Assembly: GCA_022432975.1 (NCBI GenBank)
Contig: CM039502.1
Coordinates: 25,194,383 to 25,258,382, forward strand
Reading direction: 5' to 3'
DNA: 64,000 nucleotides
From: Begonia masoniana
Lineage: Eukaryota; Streptophyta; Magnoliopsida; Cucurbitales; Begoniaceae
Each line of letters opens with the position of its first letter. Position 1 is the first letter of the stretch. Below the pieces are notes generated by a model. The model ran no database searches. It had not been told where the DNA came from and saw only the letters and a list, made by a program, of their open reading frames with translations. Positions 59,141-64,000 of the stretch are shown here, in pieces. The position numbers and the translations under genes were made by a program.

Positions 59141-59508
59141 GCGATCCTAGTAAGACCAATGTTATGATGGATATTTTGAGTTGGCTTCTTCGAAGCTTTA
59201 CTTCTTATCTAGTATAAGCTGAATTGTAGGAATTTTGTTATTATAAGTAGTTATGATTTTCAATGCCACGATAATGAATGTGTGGTATGTGTTTATATTA
59301 TGATAATGACCCCTATTCTACAATGTGTTTAGGAAATGCATAACCTTATTAATGAACTTCTATTGAGCTTTGAACATGACGATCAGAAGGTGACACAAAC
59401 AAAGGTGCAACCAAGCTCAAAGTCAAAGACAATAATCTATTAAAAGATAAAAGAGATCCAAAGTACGAAACTCCACATAATTTGGTCATTAAAATCGAAG
59501 AGAAAGAG
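59141..59508 (+). pseudogene. pol: Old element E, part 4
   Basis: Begins with the right GCGAT copy. The first 45 nt read CDPSKTNVMMDILS, the decayed [13 protein letters not shown] end of RNase H, continuing exactly from 50787. The rest is not recognisable. It is cut at 59509 by the LTR of F1. Confidence 0.65.
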
Positions 59509-62500
59509 TGTAACGCCCCGAACACGCTCCGGGCTCGGTGCGTCACGTTGCAAACCAATCCCGTTTTAAAACTATGTTAAAATGATTTTTCGTAAATTTT
59601 TCGACTCGGTTTTTGGGTTTTTCAAACCCTCGATTTTTGTTGGAAAACGTGCCAAAATATGTTTAAAATATGTCGGAAAAAGTCGGGTTAAAACAAAGTG
59701 GAAATCGGAATCAAAACATTTTTTTTTTAAATCTGCAGCTGGGCGCCGCGCGCGCCCAGACAACGCGCTGTGCGCCAGCGTGCTGGGCGCTAGCGCTGCG
59801 CTGCGCGCGTTGGGCACACCCCGTGTGTGCCCAATCGCGTTCGGTCGCGATTTGGGCCCGATCGATCGGGCCCTCTTGGGCTATTTTCACCAAAAATGAT
59901 CCCGGTCGCGATCGGTCATGACCCATGCCCGATCGATCGGGCCGGCTCGGGTTTTTCCACTCAAAAACGCTCCAAAACACCCCGTTTTGACTTTTCTTGA
60001 CCTTCCCGACTTTTCTACACTTTTCTATGAGCCCGACACCTCCAAAAATCCCGAAATTTTTACCATACACTCCCGACACATAAATCTTCAAATCCCGTAA
60101 ATTTTATAGAAAACCGACTTCAAACGATTAAATAAAAAAATAGCAAACATAACCCGACGTTAAATAGTTTAAAACCGAAACGGGCGGCATAACGCCTAAA
60201 TTTCTTTAAACCAAACCCTGAAACCAAACACCCAAAAATATATGTTTTCAACTTCCCAAATACTACAACCATTAAACACAATATCCCCAACTCAAAACAT
60301 TAAAAATTCACTACTAAAACATTTTTGTAAATAATCATACTAAACATCCAAAAAGTCGAAGTCGTTTTAAACAAAAAGCCTTACAAAACTTTTACCACAC
60401 CATCTACCACATTTCCACAAAATACCCGAGGATGATAGTAATCGAGACGCCCCAACAATAGCCTGCACCGGCGGAGTCCGTACTCCTCCGACTGCAGCCT
60501 AAACCTCAGCTGTCTCATCAACCTCACCTGAATAGAATTCGTCACCTACACCACAGAACACAAAACGTAAGCCTAATGCTTAGCAAGTAGGGAGTAACGA
60601 ATGAGACTACAACACAATGCAAGCAACCTAAGACAATGCAGTTTCTACCACTCAGTTGTGTTTATTTGCTATTCGTTGCTGTTCATTACATTATTCGTTT
60701 CATAAGCCGTGTGATTTGAGTAGGCACACATCCCATAACCGTCTAGGACGGCCAACTCAAAATCACCAGAGCAAGACCAGATGGCTCACATCCCATAACC
60801 GTCTAGGATGGCCATCCATAATCTCCCTTGTCGATCGTAGAATCCTATGACCATCTAGGAATTCATACTCATGACCTTTACGTATTTTAGCCAACCATCC
60901 TTCATAGAGTTCCCATTCGGGGTGCCACTGCAAGCACCGTATCCCGACAAGGCACACTATTCCAGATCTCGTATTTTAGCCGTTCTCTCATAGAGTTCCC
61001 TTCAAGGTGCCACTGCAAGCACCGTATCCCGACAAGGCACACTATTTGAGATCTCAAGTTCCCTTCGTGGTGCCACTGCAAGCACTATTTGAGATCTCAA
61101 GTTCCCTTCGTGGTGCCACTGCAAGCACCGTATCCCGACAAGGCACACTATTTGAGATCTCAAGTTCCCTTCGTGGTGCCACTGCAAGCACCGTATCCCG
61201 ACAAGGCACACTATTTGAGATCTCAAGTTCCCTTCGTGGTGCCACTGCAAGCACCGTATCCCGACAAGGCACACTATTTGAGATCTCAAGTTCCCTTCGT
61301 GGTGCCACTGCAAGCACCGTATCCCGACAAGGCACACTATTTGAGATCTCAAGTTCCCTTCGTGGTGCCACTGCAAGCACCGTATCCCGACAAGGCACAC
61401 TATTTGAGATCTCAAGTTCCCTTCGTGGTGCCACTGCAAGCACCGTATCCCGACAAGGCACACTATTTGAGATCTCAAGTTCCCTTCGTGGTGCCACTGC
61501 AAGCACCGTATCCCGACAAGGCACACTATTTGAGATCTCAAGTTCCCTTCGTGGTGCCACTGCAAGCACCGTATCCCGACAACCGTATCCGACAAGGAAC
61601 ATTATTTATCTGATTACGTTCACACTCACAACCAGCCATGCAAAACAACTCGTATTTTCGTTACTGAAACACATGATGCACGTCAACCATTATGCAGCCA
61701 AACACAACAAAACACAACACGAAATGCAACCAAACCCAACAAAACACAACGCGAAATAAATAACCCTACCGTTCCATGGTGTAGGCCCGAAGGCGAAAGA
61801 AAGCTACCACTACTTACCTGGATGCTCGGTTTCCACTGGCTTACTTTCACGTCCAATTCAACGCTCGACGACCCTAAATAATGAAACTCACTTAATAAGT
61901 TACCAATACAATTCTAAAAATATCCTTAAACCTAACTAACCAACAACTAAGCACTTCTCACTTCTAAACACCTAAACCCGGTTTTTGCACAAATTACCGG
62001 CGTCCAACTTTAAACGGCCATAACTTTCTCGTTTTTCAATGGATTTCGACGTGCCACCCCAACTCGGAAACCTCTACACGTCTACTATCCATTGAATCAC
62101 TCAATTTAACCAAATAATTACTTTGGCCAGCCCGAAATTCCCAAAGACAGAATCGGCCCTAAAGTGTTCTTAAACCGTTTTTGTGTAACACTCTTTCAAT
62201 CTTTCATCTAACCCCTCCAACAACCTAAATCACTCCATTCAACAACTAAACTACCAAAATAGGAAAGAAATCTAACATCTAAACTAAATTTTTCGGAATC
62301 CCTAACCTAGGGTTTTCCAACATTCACCAAACTCAACCAAAATACGTAAAAACACTTCTAAACTCCATCTAAATGTACACAAACCAAAACCCAAGAGAAA
62401 TTACCTTGAAAAGTCTTCAATAGATGAAGAAAGGGGGAAGGGGATCGATGGCTATGGAGGAGAAGGAGAGAAGCTCGATGAAGTGAAGAAAAAAATGGAA

Positions 62501-62844
62501 ACTCATCTTTTTAACCTAACTTTTCTTCCACCTTTTAACTTTCCTCCTCCAAGCTTTTTAAATTTGTAAAACCACCCACACTTTTCTCTCCCAAAACCTC
62601 CAACGTGAATGCCATACAACTCTTCACTTTTCATTCATTTTAATTTAATAATTTTCATACCATTAATGCATGAAAAATCCTATTGGTTGTTTGACTTTTC
62701 AAACCCTTTGGTTTGAATTGTCAAACCACTTTATTTTCTCTTCTCTTACTCCTCAATGTACTCCACTAAACTTGAGAAATAGGAACTCTCCTAACACTTC
62801 TAACCTAAGGCTACTCACGAAATGGAAAATTCTCGGGTGTTACA
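59509..62844 (-). repeat. 3' LTR of F1, about 3.3 kb
   Basis: TGTAACGCCCCGAACACG to CTCGGGTGTTACA. Reverse CAGGTAAGT 61812-61820, arm TGGTGTAGG 61777-61785, hairpin AAGC-N5-GCTT 60569-60581, arm CCTACACCA 60545-60553. GC-rich CGATCGATCGGGCC patches at 59855-59945 and a 63-bp array (61055-61583). Same family as solo LTR F2. Confidence 0.88.
61055..61583 (-). repeat. 63-bp tandem array in the F1 LTR, eight full units and one partial
   Basis: Units (CAAGTTCCCTTCGTGGTGCC, GCAAGCACCGTATCCCGAC, AGATCT) start at 61098, 61161, 61224, 61287, 61350, 61413, 61476 and 61539; a shortened one starts at 61055. They are nearly identical. As 63 is a multiple of three, all frames stay open and yield spurious repeat proteins of up to 250 aa on both strands. 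Confidence 0.95.
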
Positions 62845-63369
62845 ATCCACCCTCCTTACAAAAATTTTGTCCTCAAAATTTGCGTACCTGAACAATTCAG
62901 GATAACGCTCTATCATGTCTTGCTGTCGCTCCCACGTCGCCTCCTCAACGTTGTGGTTGCGCCACAACACCTTTACCAATGGAATGTCCTTATTGCGTAG
63001 TTTCTTCACTGCATAATCCAATATTTCCACTGGTTTCTCCTCATAAGACAATGTAGGTTGCACTTCGACCTCCTGCTGTACCACCACATGCTATGGATCC
63101 CTCAGACACTTCCGAAGCATCGACACATGGAAAACATTATGCACTCCCTCCATCGAAGCTGGCAATTCCAACTGATATGCTGTCTTTCCCACACGTTTCA
63201 CAATAGGGAAAGGACCAACAAATCTCGGGTTCAGCTTACCTCGCTTCCCGAATCGCATGACACCCTTAAATGGCGAGATCTTCAAGAAAACCTCATCGCC
63301 TACCTCAAATTCCAACTCTCGTATCCTACCGTCGGCATAGCTCTTTTGTCTGCTCTGAGCTGTCAGCAT
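62815..63369 (-). pseudogene. pol: F1 integrase C-terminal domain and chromodomain
   Basis: 63091-63369: [40 protein letters not shown] and FHVSMLRKCLRDP, then a single TAG stop (63088-63090). 62815-63087: EILDYAVKKLRNKDIPLVKV and NVEEATWERQQDMIERYPEL, the group-II-type chromodomain of Tekay/Del elements. There is no stop after PELF; the frame reads on through the polypurine tract and ten codons into the LTR. Confidence 0.88.
62845..62870 (-). other. Polypurine tract of F1
   Basis: The minus strand reads TTGTAAGGAGGGTGGAT directly before the 3' LTR. Confidence 0.8.
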
Positions 63370-64000
63370 ACGTTGCCGAAATAAACTGGACTTTATCTAT
63401 AGTTTGCTGCACAATCTCTGGACCAATCAAACTAGATTCTCCTACCTCGTCCCAATAAAGAGGCGATCTGCATTTCCTTCCGTATAGAGCCTCATATGGA
63501 GCCATTCCAATAGTATCCTGATAACTATTGTTATACGAAAACTCCACCAAAGGTATATACCTACTCCAGGAACCCTGAAACTCAAGCACACACGCTCGGA
63601 GCATATCCTCAAGAGTCTGAATAGTACGCTCAGATTGTCCGTCCGTCTGAGGATGAAAAGCAGTGCTGAAATTTAACCGAGTTCCCATCGCCTTGTGTAG
63701 ACTTTTCCAAAATTTTGAAGTGAACCTCGGGTCCCTATCTGACACAATCGAAGTCGGCACACCATGTAATCTCACAATCTCCTGAATATAAAGTTCAGCA
63801 AACTGATCCATACTGTATGTCATCTTCACCGGCAGAAAATGGGCTGACTTCGTTAAACGGTCAACGATCACCCATATGCCATCAAATCCTTTCGTCGTCC
63901 TAGGCAATCCAACAACGAAGTCCATTGAAATCTGATCCCACTTCCATTCAGGAACTGGCAATGGCTGCAACTTCCCAGTAGGTCTCTGATGCTCTGCCTT
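63326..64000 (-). CDS. pol: F1 integrase core, open to the window edge
   Basis: Integrase inserts element cDNA into the host genome. The complete D,D,E triad is visible: [30 protein letters not shown] and [34 protein letters not shown] follows. The frame shifts at about 63370 (VQFIS instead of VQFI-RQR), after which the C-terminal domain continues in the neighbouring frame. The N-terminal side lies beyond 64000. Confidence 0.88.
   Translation of the reverse strand, partial: KAEHQRPTGKLQPLPVPEWKWDQISMDFVVGLPRTTKGFDGIWVIVDRLTKSAHFLPVKMTYSMDQFAELYIQEIVRLHGVPTSIVSDRDPRFTSKFWKSLHKAMGTRLNFSTAFHPQTDGQSERTIQTLEDMLRACVLEFQGSWSRYIPLVEFSYNNSYQDTIGMAPYEALYGRKCRSPLYWDEVGESSLIGPEIVQQTIDKVQFISATYADSSEQTKELCRR

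Larger units (their letters stand above)
59509..64000 (-). mobile_element. Gypsy (Tekay/Del-type) element F1, running off the window
   Basis: Minus strand: 3' LTR (59509-62844), polypurine tract, then integrase read leftwards from beyond 64000. It is the best-preserved pol here, with one stop and one frameshift seen. The 5' part and other LTR are outside the window, so the target duplication cannot be checked. Confidence 0.88.

Noticed and set aside
61002..61759. Four frames of 174-250 aa on both strands
   Set aside because: Products of the 63-bp array (21 codons per unit) with the same 21-residue repeat; open on both strands, so not coding.

Overview
The window is plant repeat DNA with no host gene that I can recognise. 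Every long protein-coding stretch is either a piece of an LTR retrotransposon or a spurious reading frame inside a tandem repeat. The mix points to a flowering plant (probably a eudicot) and a gene-poor, probably pericentromeric region: Athila-type, Tekay/Del-type chromovirus and SIRE/Maximus-type copia elements, with LTRs of 1.4 to 3.3 kb and tRNA-iMet or tRNA-Asp primer sites. The species cannot be told from the sequence.

Layout by family label. Ath (1-4646, minus): an Athila-like element with one unbroken gag-protease frame but apparently no RT/integrase. G (4647-6272): the 3' part of a plus-strand gypsy LTR, followed by small unclassified repeats (6273-6654). E: a very old, stop-riddled plus-strand Ty3/gypsy pol that served as landing pad. 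It is now split over 6655-7427, 20459-20492, 49287-50787 and 59141-59508. Into E went C (7428-20453, target duplication GAGAA), B (20493-49286, GAGTG), A2 (50788-59140, GCGAT) and F1 (59509 to beyond the window end).

Nested deeper: LTRs D1 (12138-14404, minus) and D2 (17025-19275, plus) lie inside the right LTR of C, on either side of a 2.3-kb array of 41-bp units. B holds a truncated A-type LTR (A3, about 22641-24044), a SIRE-like copia element (Cop, 24045-40717) and a solo LTR (F2, 42242-44886). Element A1 (24303-33832) sits inside the 5' LTR of Cop with a near-perfect 5-bp target duplication. That makes insertion three layers deep: E, then B, then Cop, then A1.

How the parts work together: none of the visible elements is complete. 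A1 and A2 are full-length but broken by frameshifts and stops. C keeps only about 1 kb of internal sequence. B has RT joined in frame to integrase. Cop has lost integrase and RT but keeps an env-like frame. F1 has the best integrase and runs off the window. The most interesting signal is not protein-coding. Almost all the gypsy LTRs (families A, B, C, D, F and G) share a small module in otherwise divergent, repeat-filled LTRs: a splice-donor-like CAGGTAAGT, an arm CCTACAYCA, a short 4-bp-stem/5-nt-loop hairpin, and a complementary arm TGRTGTAGG. Both paired parts show compensating changes between families, which suggests a conserved RNA structure or intron in the long transcribed leader.
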